From assembly GCF_049243985.1 (NCBI RefSeq), contig NC_135379.1, positions 13,557,501 to 13,621,500 on the forward strand: a DNA stretch of 64,000 bases, given 5' to 3'. Position 1 is the stretch's first letter, and the number at the start of each line of letters is the position of its first letter. Positions 1 to 11,700 of this stretch are shown piece after piece. The translations under genes were made by a program, and so were the position numbers. The notes below the pieces were generated by a model. That model was not told the DNA's origin. It saw nothing but the letters and a program-made list of their open reading frames with translations, and did not search any database. This DNA is from Paroedura picta (Eukaryota > Chordata > Lepidosauria > Squamata > Gekkonidae).

Positions 1-307
1 AACTGGGCACTCGCCACAGTCTAGTTTTTGTCACTTTTCTCTCCCACTCACCCTTCAAGGAGTTGTAGGGCTATGCGCTTGAAAAAATTGTATCCATCCC
101 AGCATTCCGGATCATTTGGGTCTCCAATACCTTTTTGGAATTTGCATTCAAGTGAGGATGGAATTCTGAAACTTTGGAGGTCCCTTATTCTCTTTGGGAG
201 ACCACTTCTAGGTGGCTAGAATGCCTGTTTTTCAAGCTTGTTCTAGTTTCTAATAAAACAGCAGAATCCTATGGTTTCTTAAAGGCTAGTAAATTCATTG
301 TGTAAAG

Positions 308-443
308 CAGGGGTAGTCAACCTGTGGTCCTCCAGATGTCCATGGACTACCATTCCCAAGAGCCCCTGCCAGCGTTTACTGGCAGGGGCTCGTGGGAATT
401 GTAGTCCATGAACATCTGGAGGACCACAGGTTGACTACCCCTG
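308..443. mobile_element. Palindromic hAT MITE, exact 8-bp target duplication
   Basis: A 136-bp near-perfect foldback runs from CAGGGGTAGTCAACC to GGTTGACTACCCCTG, with centre around GCCAGCGTTTACTGGC. The 8-bp duplication GTGTAAAG flanks it at 300-307 and 444-451. CAGGG ends with an 8-bp duplication identify the hAT superfamily. No coding sequence. Confidence 0.93.
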
Positions 444-654
444 GTGTAAAGGATGGAGAAGAGCAAAAGAGTGGTGTTCATGGAGTAACAGGGCAACCAT
501 AAGTCTAGATACCCAACACCAGCATGCACCAGGAACCCATTCAGGGGAAAGTTGGCCCAAGTAACGGAAACCTTTTTCTATCAAGGGATAGTTGGTGCAG
601 AGACAGAAGATCTGGTTTTGTGAGGACCCATCAATCAGGCCTAACACTGAAGTA

Positions 655-1225
655 TGCAAAAAGTGTTGAGAAACTTCCATTGGCACAGAATGCTGCATCC
701 AGGATGTTGTTTGGAGTGGGTTGTATGGACCATATCACTCCAGTCTTGTTCCCTCTACACTAACTCCCAGTCTCCTTCCGAAGATCATTCAAGATGCTGC
801 TGTTGACCCTGAAAGCCCTATAAGGCTTGGGACTAATATACTTGGAGGACTTCTACTCGTTTTATAACCTACCAGACCACTATGGTCATCCTCTGAGGTG
901 CTGCGTGCATGCCCTCACTTTCTGAGATCAGGCCGGTGGCAACCTGGAAGAGGGCCTTATTGGTTGTGGCACCAAAACACTGGAACTTTCTCCCCAGAGA
1001 GACTCACCTGTCCTCTTGCCATCTTCCACCACCAGGTGAAAACTTTCTCGTATCTTCTGGAGTTCCTTCAGTGATCCTCTTTGCTGCTCTGTATTTTTGT
1101 TTTGCTGTAATGTTTTGCGTGTTTGTGTTATGTTATTGTACTGCATGTGTATTTTAGCTTGGTTTTAAGTGGTTTTGTTTGCTTCGAACGGTTTCAAAAT
1201 ATGTTTTTGTAATGTATGTATTCTG
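655..1225 (+). mobile_element. L2-clade LINE 3' end
   Basis: One frame gives AQNAASRMLFGVGCMDHITP, typical of the C-terminal part of L2-type reverse transcriptases, followed by diverged sequence ending in a T-rich 3' region with GTAATGTATGTATTC. It is an old 5'-truncated copy. Confidence 0.65.
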
Positions 1226-2464
1226 GACTTTTGCCCAAGAGTTTCAGAGTCAGAACCATGAAGAGCATCCCTGGCAGTCAGGTGTCAATGAACCGATAAG
1301 ATGAATGGGGAAGAGCCATATCCTTTCACTCCATACCTCAAAGTGCTCATGGGAAGACACAAACCGTCCAAAGCAAGCCATTCCTGGTGAAATCCCAGCT
1401 CAATCTACAATGGGATAAGTTAACTAGGGAATATAAGAAGAGCCTTTCAGGAACAAACAATCTTTCGGGTCCACCGTCCTGTTCCTTGCAGAGACCCCTG
1501 TGGCAACCTTGTCCCGCCCCCACATGCACACCAATGACTGCGTATGTACTGTGATCCTAACCTTCCTGGATTTGCTAATCCTCGTCTAAAGCTCAATTGT
1601 CCGTCGCCATGACCCACCGTGGCAGTGAGTTCCGCTGCACACAAGGAAGGGCTTTTGTCCACCCTGAATCTACTGCCCATCAGCCATAAGTATCGGAATA
1701 GAAGTGCTGCAGGGTGAACAAAAAGCTTGGTTTTCCGAAGGCCTCCCCTACTCACAGGAAAGCGCAGGGGTGGGGGAATTCTCAGTTGCTCTTTGCCCTG
1801 AAGCAAAAGAAAACAAAGCCTTCTCCGCTGAACCTCTTGGGCTGGATTCTGATCTCACTTACATGCAAACTAATCTGGATGGGATTTATTGGTTTTGGCA
1901 GCTGTAAACACTGGAGTAAAGTCAGATTGCTGGTGAGCCCCTGATTTGCCACCCAGATAAATCTGCCCAGTGCCCCAGCTACCAGAAGGGGCTGGTTCCT
2001 TTCAAACGCCTCACTCAGCCTGTAATCACCCAATATTGAAACCAGATTTACAGGCCCTTTCAAGGAGGGACGCTTTGTGATTAGCAAAGCAGACACATTC
2101 AGTATTTCAGAAGGAGGTCAACCCCCCTGTGGTGCGAGGGCTTTTTAATAGAATCAGTTAAGCAGGAGTCAAGAAGAGGCCTAAGAAAATGCTGGGAAGA
2201 CTGGAATCAGAAGAGGCATAAGGAAACCCACAACACTTTTGTTGCTTAAAATACAAGGACAAGGGGGGAAATTCAGAGGGGAAAGCCAGGAAGGGACACA
2301 AATGAAACCAAAGCTGCATTTTAGACTAGAGTAGGTCCCCCCTCCCCTTTCAGGATTTTTTTCTTCCATTCACAATTATGAAAATATATTCTCTTTCTGC
2401 CATTCAGAAGGTGATCATGGAATCGCTGCTGACCTAAGAGCGAAAGCAGCAACAGCCTGTGTCT
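1226..2464. other. Intergenic, nothing recognised
   Basis: I see no gene, tandem repeat or known transposon here. Short open frames on both strands lack known motifs. Confidence 0.4.
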
Positions 2465-2560
2465 GTGGTTTCCCATTTATTCAACACACTGTTTATTTAT
2501 GTATTTGTGTCCCGCCTTTCGCCCTCCAGGGATCCAAAGCAGCTTACACCTGAAAAAAGG
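2465..2560 (-). repeat. LINE/SINE tail fragment
   Basis: TTTATTTATG followed by CCCGCCTTTCGCCCTCCAGGG and CAAAGCAGCTTACA is the reverse of the common squamate L2-like tail. Confidence 0.55.
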
Positions 2561-2897
2561 GAAGGGAATAAATCCTATATGCAGACAGTATCATGTCTGG
2601 AGTTGGGATACCAGCTCCTCTGAAGGCCTGGGCCACAGAGGGCAGAGCTTCTAGAAACTTTTGGCTCATGCCCCAAACTTTCACCTCTGGCCTTGTCCAA
2701 ACATTACGGGTGCCGGAACAGTGAAGAGGAGAATATTCTCAGCAAGAGAGTTCAGCTGACAAAGGTCTTCCTCCACAATTTGAGCCATTCCCAGCATTTG
2801 AGAATTTTTATTACCTGCCAGGATTTTCAATAATTAAAAGCCAATCTGAGATCGTGTCCCCCTCCCCAACAGCCCCAGCGCTGAAACAGTCTCTCCG

Positions 2898-3162
2898 TTT
2901 GTTGTAGTGGTTAGGAGTGCGGACTTCTAATCTGGCATGTGGGGTTTGATTCCCTGCTCCCCCACATGCAGCCAAGTTGGGTGACCTTGGGCTCGCCACG
3001 GCAATGATAAAGCTGTTTTGACCGAGCAGTAATGACAGGGCTCTCTCAGCCTCACCCACCTCACAGGGTGTCTGTTGTGGGGAGAGGAAAGGGAAGGGGA
3101 TTGTATGCCGCTTTGAACCTCCTTCAGGTAGAGAAAAGCGGCATATAAGAACCATTGGGGAT
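2898..3162 (+). mobile_element. tRNA-derived SINE (Sauria/ACA-like)
   Basis: Box A/B-like sequences GTAGTGGTTAGGAGTGCGG and GGTTTGATTCCC head the copy. A middle part contains CACAGGGTGTCTGTTGTGGGG, and the tail ends AAAAGCGGCATATAAGAACC. The same family recurs at 22769 and, reversed, at 23166. The exact family name is uncertain. Confidence 0.8.
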
Positions 3163-3360
3163 GCCAGTCCTCTGGAATTATAGCTCCTCTCAGGCTGAAG
3201 AGATCAGTTCCCCTGGATAAAAGGGCTGCTTTGGAGGGTGGACTCCATAGCATTATACCCATTGAGGTCCCTCCCCACCCACCCCAAATCCTGTCCACTC
3301 CTGGCTCTACTCCCAAAGTCTCCAGGTTTTTCCCAACCCAGCACTGACTACCCTAAGTTA
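3163..3360 (+). repeat. GGTTGCCA-type terminal-inverted repeat, diverged
   Basis: Contains AGAGATCAGTTCCCCTGG, GGCTGCTTTGGAGGGTGGAC and a C-rich 3' half, matching copies at 16545, 17464, 19435 and 24535. No coding sequence; it appears to be a non-autonomous DNA transposon or similar. Confidence 0.65.
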
Positions 3361-3884
3361 AAAACTGCATTATTTTGTTCCACATATGTCTCCCATGCTG
3401 ATTTACGGCACTGGGTGTGGACAAGTGCCCAACCCATCATTGCATTTGATTCACCACAGAAACAGGAGTACAATCACAATTTCACAATGTTGTCTAAATA
3501 GCTACCAGAAAACACACACATATGGACCCCGATCCACGGAAGACCGATCACACTTCAGTCCCATTGATTTCAGATGCACAAGTCCAATTCATTTCACTTT
3601 GGCTCAGGGCCACAGCCTGAAAGCCGAAACCTGGAGTCGGTGAAGCAGGCTTTATGGTTATCCTCGTTTTGTACGCAGCTCCAACCCCGCCGTTCGAGGC
3701 AATAAACTTTTACCTACACAGCTAGCCGAAGTTTTAAAAGCTTCCGCCGCGGTTTTTTATAATCTGCCCCTCTAAACTTCCCCGGAAGAATAGGATTGTT
3801 TTCATTTCTGCTGCTGCAACCCTAAGGGAAATAGGGAGTTGAATCGCTGGGCAATAGAGAGGTCAGGGGGAAACAATGAGGGTA

Positions 3885-4094
3885 AGGTGACCAGATTTTA
3901 ACATTGGTAAAGTGGGACACTATTGACCGGGGGGGGGGGGTGTTGTTGATTAAAAATTTGGTCTATATGGAGCAACAAAAATTTTCATAGAACGCAAAAA
4001 TAGTGTTGTAATATATATTTTTTACTTGCAACATAAGTACAATTTGCCAGGTACCCCCAGATGTCCCTCCAAAAGTGGAACAATCTGGTCACCT
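3885..4094. mobile_element. Non-autonomous transposon with TA target (AGGTGACCAGATT ends)
   Basis: The ends AGGTGACCAGATT and AATCTGGTCACCT are inverted copies flanked by TA on both sides. A TA duplication is typical of Tc1/mariner. The inside is AT-rich with a poly-G run. Confidence 0.65.
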
Positions 4095-4154
4095 TAAATT
4101 AGGGGCCAAATTACATTCAGTGGAAAGAAGACCCAAAGCAGCCACTTGGGTTCT

Positions 4155-4322
4155 CCACTCCTCCTCCTCCACCTGAAGCCTGCTGGGTGACCCTGGGCCA
4201 GTCATGGTCCTCTCAGAACTACCTGCCTGTTCTGGGGGGGGGGGGTAAGGGAAGGTGGTTGTAAGCCCCTTTGAGACCCCCTAGCATGGAGGAAAGCAGA
4301 GCACAAAAACCAAGTCTCCTGG
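4155..4322 (+). mobile_element. Diverged 3' part of the tRNA-derived SINE
   Basis: GAAGCCTGCTGGGTGACCCTGG, TTGTAAGCCCCTTTGAGAC and GAGGAAAGCAGAGCACAAAAA match the middle and tail of the SINE at 2898. Confidence 0.6.
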
Positions 4323-4333
4323 ATGCTTCAGGC

Positions 4334-4637
4334 CAGCCTTCCCACCCCCCAACTTTTTTACCATTGAGAACATTCTTCAGGCTTCAAGAAACCTCAGAGG
4401 TGGCCCCGATCGCACAGAATATGGTTGAGAAGCACGGCTGTGGCCATGCCCACCCAGGGCTCCTCCCCTACCTCCAGGCCCATAATTGGCCATTTTGGGA
4501 GGGGGGGCATAGGTCAACATGACCATATATGGTTAATATCAATAGATAATGTTTAAAACATATTAAAATTAATTAACTTCCCCCTATTCCAGAACCCCTT
4601 CCAGGGCCATCAAGAAACCCCAGGCTGAGAAAGCCTG
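4334..4637. mobile_element. hAT-like non-autonomous element, copy A
   Basis: Ends CAGCC(TT)...AACTTTTTT and GGCTGAGAAAGCCTG. Flanks CTTCAGGC and CTTGAGGC match at 7 of 8 bases. A middle motif, GGTCAACATGACCATAT, is shared with copies at 5686 and 47624. Confidence 0.75.
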
Positions 4638-4645
4638 CTTGAGGC

Positions 4646-4715
4646 TGATCCTACATTGAGCAGGGGGTTGGACGAGGTGGTCTGTAGGGCCCCTTCCCAC
4701 TCTAGGATTCCATTG
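4646..4715 (+). repeat. CR1 LINE tail fragment
   Basis: GCAGGGGGTTGGACGAGGTG and CCCCTTCCCACTCTAGGATTC match the 3' end of CR1 elements. Confidence 0.7.
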
Positions 4716-4800
4716 CCTTCCTCTGCAATCTGCTTGGGTGGTCTCCCATTCAAACACTGATGCTCAGCTTCCAATAAGCTCAGGCTAGGTACCCTGCCAC
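4716..4800 (-). repeat. 5S rRNA-derived SINE fragment
   Basis: Reverse-complement 5S-like words (GGTGGTCTCCCATTCAAACA, CTCAGCTTCCAATAAG) follow a CTTCCTCTGCAATCTG linker, as in the fuller copy at 5485. Confidence 0.6.
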
Positions 4801-5484
4801 TTTCCCTCCCGTCGTATTAATACTTCTCAGTGAGAAGAAAACTCTGCCTGTGGAAATCTAGTGGTTCAAGGAGTATAGTTCAGACTAACCTTCTTCCCAA
4901 GAATGCATTTCTAGTTACAGGGATGGTAGCCTGCAAGCCACACCCTATTCCCTGAAGCAGCCGCACTTTGGATTCAAGAAGTTTGGGATAAAAAAAAAAG
5001 TTTCGATCTCCAGTTATACTCAAAATGTAACAACTCCATACATACTACATGCTAATCATGTATCGATGTGTCATGCGCACTTTCGGAAAGACTAGCACTC
5101 CTGCTGAACTGCCTCTTGGAGGGATGTTGCAAGAATCACATTTATTTCTCACACCTCCTGTAGAGAATAAACTCCAGCTCTCCACGAGCACCCTACATGT
5201 GTAGGTTTTCCTGCTAGCGGATGCCAACTTTTATTACTGCCTGGCCTGTCTGAGTTGTAGCCAGGTTGCTTAGGGCCCTGGAGAAATACAGAAGTCTGCC
5301 ATCCCTGCCACCCTCTGCGTTGCCATTAAATAAGAATTTACTGAATCAACTAAGCTACATGTTAGCATCTGATGGGAAAACGAAGCCGTTGCCAGCCTCT
5401 GCAGGAACAGGGACCGCCCGGGACAGGAGGAAACCAATTGCACGGTTAACAGAAGAAAGGAAAGACACTCTGTATGTGAACTCG

Positions 5485-5672
5485 GTGGTAGAAAGTGCTA
5501 GCAAGTGACAGTAGCCGACTTACAGCCGCCCCGTGGTTTTCAAAGCAAAAGACTAACAGAGGTGATTTGCCATTGCCTGTCTCTGCCCAGCAACCCTGGA
5601 CTCCCAGAGTAGTCACCCATCCGAATACTATCCAGGCTAGCACTGCTTATCTTCCAAGATCGGGCTAGAATA
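5485..5672 (-). mobile_element. 5S rRNA-derived SINE
   Basis: On the minus strand it begins with a diverged 5S rRNA-like head (CCCGATCTTGGAAGATAAGCA, then GGATAGTATTCGGATGGGTG). The body follows with GGCAATGGCAAATCACCTCT and a tail containing AAGTCGGCTACTGTCACTTG. This head-and-body plan fits the 5S-type SINE3 group described in lizards. Confidence 0.75.
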
Positions 5673-5685
5673 TGATTGCTTGGGT

Positions 5686-6015
5686 CAGCCTTTCTCAACT
5701 TTTTTGCCATTCAGAAACCCTTGAAGCCTCTTCAAGAAACCCCAGAAGTGGCACAATCGTGCAGAATCGAGCAGCATAGCTATGTACACGCCCATCTGGG
5801 GCTCCTCCCCTTTCCACCCCCTCCAGGCCCATCATTGGCCATTTTGGAAGGGATGGGTAGGTCAACATGACCATATAGGGTCAATATCACGATAAATGTT
5901 TAACAAATTTTTTTAAAATGTATTAAAATAAATTAACTCCCTTCCATTCGGAAAACACTTTCCAGGGATGTCAAGAGACCTCAGGGTTTCACAAAACCCT
6001 GGTTGAGAAAGCCTG
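5686..6015. mobile_element. hAT-like non-autonomous element, copy B
   Basis: Inverted ends CAGCCTTTCTCAAC and GGTTGAGAAAGCCTG. Flanks GCTTGGGT and GCTTAAGC match at 5 of 8 bases. It ends just outside the BAMBI 3' UTR. Confidence 0.75.
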
Positions 6016-6069
6016 GCTTAAGCGACTCGTTAAGTTCCCATTGTTTCACACACACAAGCCCACAAATCA

Positions 6070-6497
6070 GTTTCAGACAAAATATATTTTTTTTAAAAAA
6101 AATCTTTACATCAGAACTTGCATACAGTTTAACAGGATAACTCAATTCCCGTCTCCCTACAGCTCAGACAACCCTGGTTAACAGTGTGTATAACTTCTCA
6201 TTTTTTGCTTTCATAATTTTAAAAGCAAACCACCCATTTTGAGTGTATTTACTCTGTGCAAATAAGATTAACTTTTGGAATCCTTCAGAAGATGTGTCCA
6301 AGGTTCTTTCTGCAGAGATCCTTTAGTTCCTTTTTTTTTTTAAACGATGGTTAATGTGTGTAGGCTTCTCCCCATGTAAAGTGCTCCTGTCCAGCAGAAC
6401 CCAAAGGCCTTTGAATAATTTTCCTAGTAATTTTAAAAACAAAAATTTAAAAATAGATAGATAGATATATAGAGAGAGATAAAAGCTGAAGGCGTGA
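6070..6497 (-). other. BAMBI: BAMBI 3' UTR (approximate)
   Basis: AT-rich, repeat-free sequence follows the BAMBI stop up to a T/A-rich stretch near 6080-6110 on the plus strand. The nearest candidate polyadenylation signals are non-canonical (AATATA-like on the minus strand near 6086). A hAT-like repeat ends at 6015, so the UTR very likely stops before it. The end is inferred, not seen directly. Confidence 0.45.
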
Positions 6498-6916
6498 TCA
6501 CACGAACTCCAGCTTCCCATGCCTGCCATACATCCCCCAGTGGACAAGCGAAAGGATTTTGTCATTGCTGAGGTCCGTCTGTCTCATTTTATCGCACGTC
6601 ATGCAACAGTTTTCGTGCCCCGTTACGGGCACCATGCATTCCAAGTCCAATTTGGCCATTTTCCCTTTTTTGGAAGGATGCCCGTGAAAGCTGTAGTGCA
6701 AACGGGAGAGCATTTGTTGCCGCTGGTCTTGCAGCCGCTTGTTCTCGCTTCTGAGCATGCGCAGAGCCAGCATGATGAGGAGCACCAGGATGAGTCCGCC
6801 AGCGATGGGGACGGCGATGACGGCCGCCCTGAACCACAGTTCTTTGGAGGAGGTCAGTTCCTGGACCTTCGTGATGAGGTTCCGGCTGTTGTCGTGCTGG
6901 TATCTGCTCCCTTGCC
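6498..6916 (-). CDS. BAMBI: BAMBI coding exon 3 (transmembrane and tail)
   Basis: Acceptor CTCGCAG precedes GGCAAGG. The exon encodes the juxtamembrane stretch RNLITKVQELTSSKELWFRA, a hydrophobic membrane segment rich in V, I, L, A and G, and the cytoplasmic tail with HENCCMTCDKMRQTDLSND. It ends at a TGA at 6498-6500. Differences from human are scattered conservative changes only. Confidence 0.96.
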
Positions 6917-7598
6917 CTGCGAGAAATCAAAATGGGGGGGAAGAAAATGTAAGGTTCAACATCCCACCTAGAAACTTGCAGAGCCAGATGAAGAAGAGTC
7001 AGCCTTCAGCAACTACAAGGCCTCAAGTGTGGTCTGCATTGGCCCATAATGTTAAAAGCAGTACACAGTTTTCCTGGTAGGTTATTGAGGAAAATGTTAT
7101 GCCACCTCTCCAGGAAGGTGGGAAGCCGTGCTGGTCTGAAGCAGCAGCACAAAGCAAGCCCAGTGGCACCTTTTAAGATCAACCAAGTTTTATGCAAGGT
7201 GTAAGCTTTCGTGTGCATGCACTGTCTCTAACAAAGCATGCACGTACATGAAAGCTTATATAACCGGAATAAAACTTTGCTGGTTGGACTCAAACTTTGT
7301 TCTACAACGAAAACATACCACTGACAGCTTAAAGTCACAGTTTCCATGCTAGTTTCCCCAACTGTTTATGTTTTCTTAGCTTACAAGGGCCTTTGAAAAG
7401 CTCTTTTCATGAAAGTGATTTGAAAGTGATTTCTGTATATGACTTAACCGTTTGACTTATTCGGTGACTTAGGAAGGAAAAGCAGTAGATCTGGCAACTA
7501 GTTCAGCGCTGAGGGTTAACCTGTAGTGGGTCTAAGATATGGAATTATACATGCATGGTCCTGCATGCATTTGGGGAGGCTTACTGAAAAATATAATG

Positions 7599-7630
<32 letters not shown>

Positions 7631-8756
7631 ACTCAAGAGCCAGGAAATGCAAATCGTAGTACTGCACAATTCCAGTTATTTTAATTAGTATCTTTCGCAG
7701 AGGCGGCCAAACTATGGCTCCCCAGATATCCATGGATTACAATTCCCATGAGCCCCTGCCAGCAAATGCTGAATTAAATGAAGGAACCCTGAGCTGGAGA
7801 ATCTTTATTTAGGGGGAAAAGTAAGCTGCCTCTCCAGTAACCTGCCCCAGGGCATCACAGGAATTACAGCACCAAGTTTCATCAAGCCAAGGATCCATGC
7901 TATGCAATCAGAGACTCTTGTTGGGATTCTCCTCCTTTTAATAGTTATACTTTGACATAGAAAAATGCAATAAACAGCATGGTTCAAAACTGAGGTTTTG
8001 TGTTTTCTTTCTTTAAAGCTCAAGCATCAGTACTTTTCCCCATCATGTCAGCTTTTAAGGCACCCTGCCACATTAACTAGCTTTCCTTAGCTAGATTCCA
8101 GGTCAGTGAAAAAGGGTAAGGGAGGCAGCTGTATGTCTCATGCTTATCTAGACAAAAATGCTATCTAAGACAGGAATAAATCCACCCACAGGCTCCCCTC
8201 CCTCCGATGAGCCCTGTTACATTTAAGACTGAAAACCACCAGCAGACATACAAGCAAGCCTGGCTTCATTGGGGGGGGGGTTAGTTTTGAGCTCTTCTTA
8301 CCCAAAGGTTCTCCTCTGGAAGGAGATAGAACGTCGTAAAGCCCTCTGTAATTGCACATGTCCTCATGACAACACTCCAAAGTGGGTATGGTGGGGCCAG
8401 AGTGGTTTTGTGCCTGGTTGGCTTGGCAGATGTCTGGTTTGCTCGTAAGAGAGTCCAAGCAGCCGTGTGTGAGTGGGGAATGGGTGTTCTGTGGGTCCAG
8501 GAGCCTGGAGAAGCAAGCGTTGAGCTCCGATTTGCACATATAGCCTGTCGCGACACAGTGTGCGGCATCACAGTAGCATCGAATTTCACCTGCAACAGAA
8601 AGAGGAAAGGTGAGACGTGTTACCCTGCCCCTGTTCTCAATCCCTGACTTCTGTGCAACTCAGCACTAAGAACTCAGATAGTCATCTCATTTTTTCCTCC
8701 AAGTGGGGCCCAAAGCAGTTGACAAGTATCTCTCCCCCCACGGAGGGCGGGGGGGG

Positions 8757-8790
<34 letters not shown>

Positions 8791-11700
8791 TCCAAGGATG
8801 ACCACCAAGCTATGCAGACAAAGCAAAACTTCAAACCCAGTTCTCCCAGATTCTAATCTAACACAGTAAAGCCATATCAGGCTGGCTAGAGGTGTTCATC
8901 AATGCTGTGGCAGTAACACCATGAATCCTCTGCATCACAAGACTACTGATAAGGCCAGGTGCACCCAAGAATGTGATGGTGACCTTTCGTGGTGGGGTGG
9001 GGGTCATATCGAGGTGAAGCCCCCGGTACAGAAATCAGACGGCCAGCTGAGTAACTCTGTGCTCCTTGCACTGTTACAGGGTTGCATGCAGAATATAGGG
9101 TTGCACAGCAAAGGGCCAAACATCATGGCAGAAAGGTAGCCAGCCGTGCCCAGGATACCATCCCATCAAATAACACATCTATGTGATAGCGGTAGCGCCA
9201 TAAATTCTATGCATTTCCTAGGCAGTGAATCAAGTCACCCCTGCATACCAACTCATTTCTGGTCTTTGGACTGCAATGGCTCCCATTCTCCATTTCTGCA
9301 AATCTGCTGTTTAACATAACAGATATTTATGGTATTTCCCCCAAACATGCTAACATCACATTTCACTGCCTCCATAAAATGCCTCCGTAAAGCAACCCTG
9401 CGTTTTAAAAAAAGAGCCAGACTCACTTTAATTCTGCCGTGCATAAATATTTGACCAGAATGGCAGAAATGTTTACTATTGCTGGGTTCAGTGCCAATGT
9501 TTTAAGAGTTTTAGCCAACACCTTATGAAATGATGGACTAAAATCACTTTTTTAAAAAAAGTCAGGATGTTCTCTGTAAGCGCTCCGTCTTGTCTAGCAT
9601 CCTGACTCCAGCAGGAGCTACACACCATATTACTGGAAGTCTCACACTGGAGAATCTCTTTTCCTCCTAGCATCTGGTTGACTGCCTCTTCTTTGCAAAA
9701 AGGAGCTAGCTACCCATGCAAAAGATCTTCTAGTCTTCATGATGGAACAGGAATTGTGTAGTTTACAACTTCTTTAGGGGGGGGGGGGGAGGACTTGCCA
9801 AAATCAACCTCTTCCAACCTAAGTTCATCAAGAAGGGGGGGGGGCAACAGCTACACTGAAGCCCCCTCTCCCCTGCCTCCACTCTATGCAATCCATCATG
9901 TGGTCAAGAAGGGTAAACGTTTAGACTGAAAATCTTCTACTGTTTGTATGAAATAAAAACGCACAGGAAACCTCAAAAATTCCTGAAGGAAGTGCTTTAA
10001 ACTGCGCTTCCCCCAAAAAAAGGGCATTCTCAAATGTATTCATTTTACTACAGACCTTTTCTCCTTGCTGCAGCTTGAATCTGCTGAATCAGTTCAGGGC
10101 ATCGCAATGAAACTGGAATCTCCTCAAGCTTCCAGAAATGACCATTGCAGGTGAGCACCGCAGAACTGGGGAGCCTTAAGTTCCCTGTGCCCCTCCCCAA
10201 TAGAATTTCAGCATTATTGTTTTTATTACTGTCATTATTGTTTGGAGAACAAGCTCTCAGCAACATGGTAAATCAACAGTTCTGTGCACAAAGAAGGTAC
10301 CAAGAGCTGTTTTTATGGCCTGTTTGCATCTAGGCTATATTGTGTCACATCCAAGAGGATTCTTTCTATCTCTGCTTAGGATGCGGACTGCAAAAAAACA
10401 AAAGCAACCCTAAGGGAGAAGGGGGCTGAGCCCTTTCCAGAATGCTCTTAAATGCATGTTTCCGTACGATGCTGTTGGGGTTTTTGCATCGTAAAACGTC
10501 TGCTTCTCTTTTAATAAACTGCTTAATCAAAGCCAAATGACGGCAGTGCCCTGTACTTTGTGACAAGCAAGCGAGACTCGTATAGCGAGAGTTGAAAGCT
10601 ATGAAGAATTCATGAAGTTCAAAAGCTTAGTAAGCACTGAAAAAACTAGTTTGAGAGGAAGCGTTCCCTGCACTCCGTCCCTGAAAGACTTCACCAAATA
10701 ATAAAAACCTGCCGTTTCATTTACAGCCGGTTGCTTATAAAGTTTGCAAGCTTCCCAGTCCCTTGAGGTTTTCCACCAATGTGAATATTCAGAGTAAATT
10801 TTTTAAAGGTCTTTGTTCAAATGTCATGATGACAAGTTAGTTCAACCTCTCTCATGTCTCCCTTCTGGATGCCTAAATGTCTCCTCCTTCAGGATCTGGT
10901 CTCAAGGAGATCCAAACCATCTGAATTTAAGGGACTTCTCCTTGTCCCTCAAAAGATGTCCTTCCCTGATGCACATCACAGGGGGTTCCCAACATCCTTT
11001 TCTAAAACAGCTTAGCTTCACCACAAATGCTGGTCACCCCTTATAAAGGTATGGACAAGCTACAAAGGAACATATTAATTAAAAAAGACGCCAAAAGAAG
11101 TTTGGACAAACCAGTATTCCTTCCTTCTTTTTCCCCCTGGGCCTTACATACTAACAAGCAGAGGAAACAGGAATACTGAAACGTTTTTTTGTTTTAATAG
11201 TTTATGCGCCTCTGTTTAACATTCTGTCTTTTCCTGACCCAAGACAGTCTTATAAACAAAACATGACAGGCTAGTCATCGGGTTATTACTCCGTTTTAAT
11301 TAGAGCCACATTTCTCTCCCTCCCCCCTCCCCTCCTTAGAGGAACAGAATGGAGTTCTTGTACTATGTTTTTTAAGTGCAAGTTTTATTTCTATCAATTC
11401 ATAAAGTTTCTTCCTGAGCTATGCAAAAGGCCAAAGAGGGTATTTGGTATTTTCAAACAGTGAACAATGCCCTTTCTGTTCCCCTCCTCTTTCTTGTTAC
11501 TGTATGTAGCTTTTTTTTTTTTAAGAAGAAAAGTCTGCTTTTAGTCAAGGTGACTACAGGAGAGACTGCAGGCTTCTCTTAAAGCGTTTGAAGTCGACAG
11601 CAGCCAGAAGTCTCTGATCCCCTAATTATATCATTATCAGGCACATTGTTTCAGTATCTGAACCTGCACATTACTCTCTGTCACTCCTTTTTCTGGGGCC

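Noticed and set aside
2898-3162. tRNA gene-like sequence
   Set aside because: The box A/B similarity belongs to a SINE head; no cloverleaf with an intact acceptor stem is present.
5590-5665. 5S rRNA gene
   Set aside because: Only a diverged 5S-like head fused to a SINE body; not a functional 5S gene.
6519-7080. Plus-strand open frames opposite BAMBI exon 3
   Set aside because: They are antisense shadows of the conserved BAMBI exon with no own similarity.
7601-7628. CRISPR-like or other regularly spaced array
   Set aside because: Simple dinucleotide repeat in a vertebrate intron with no spacers.
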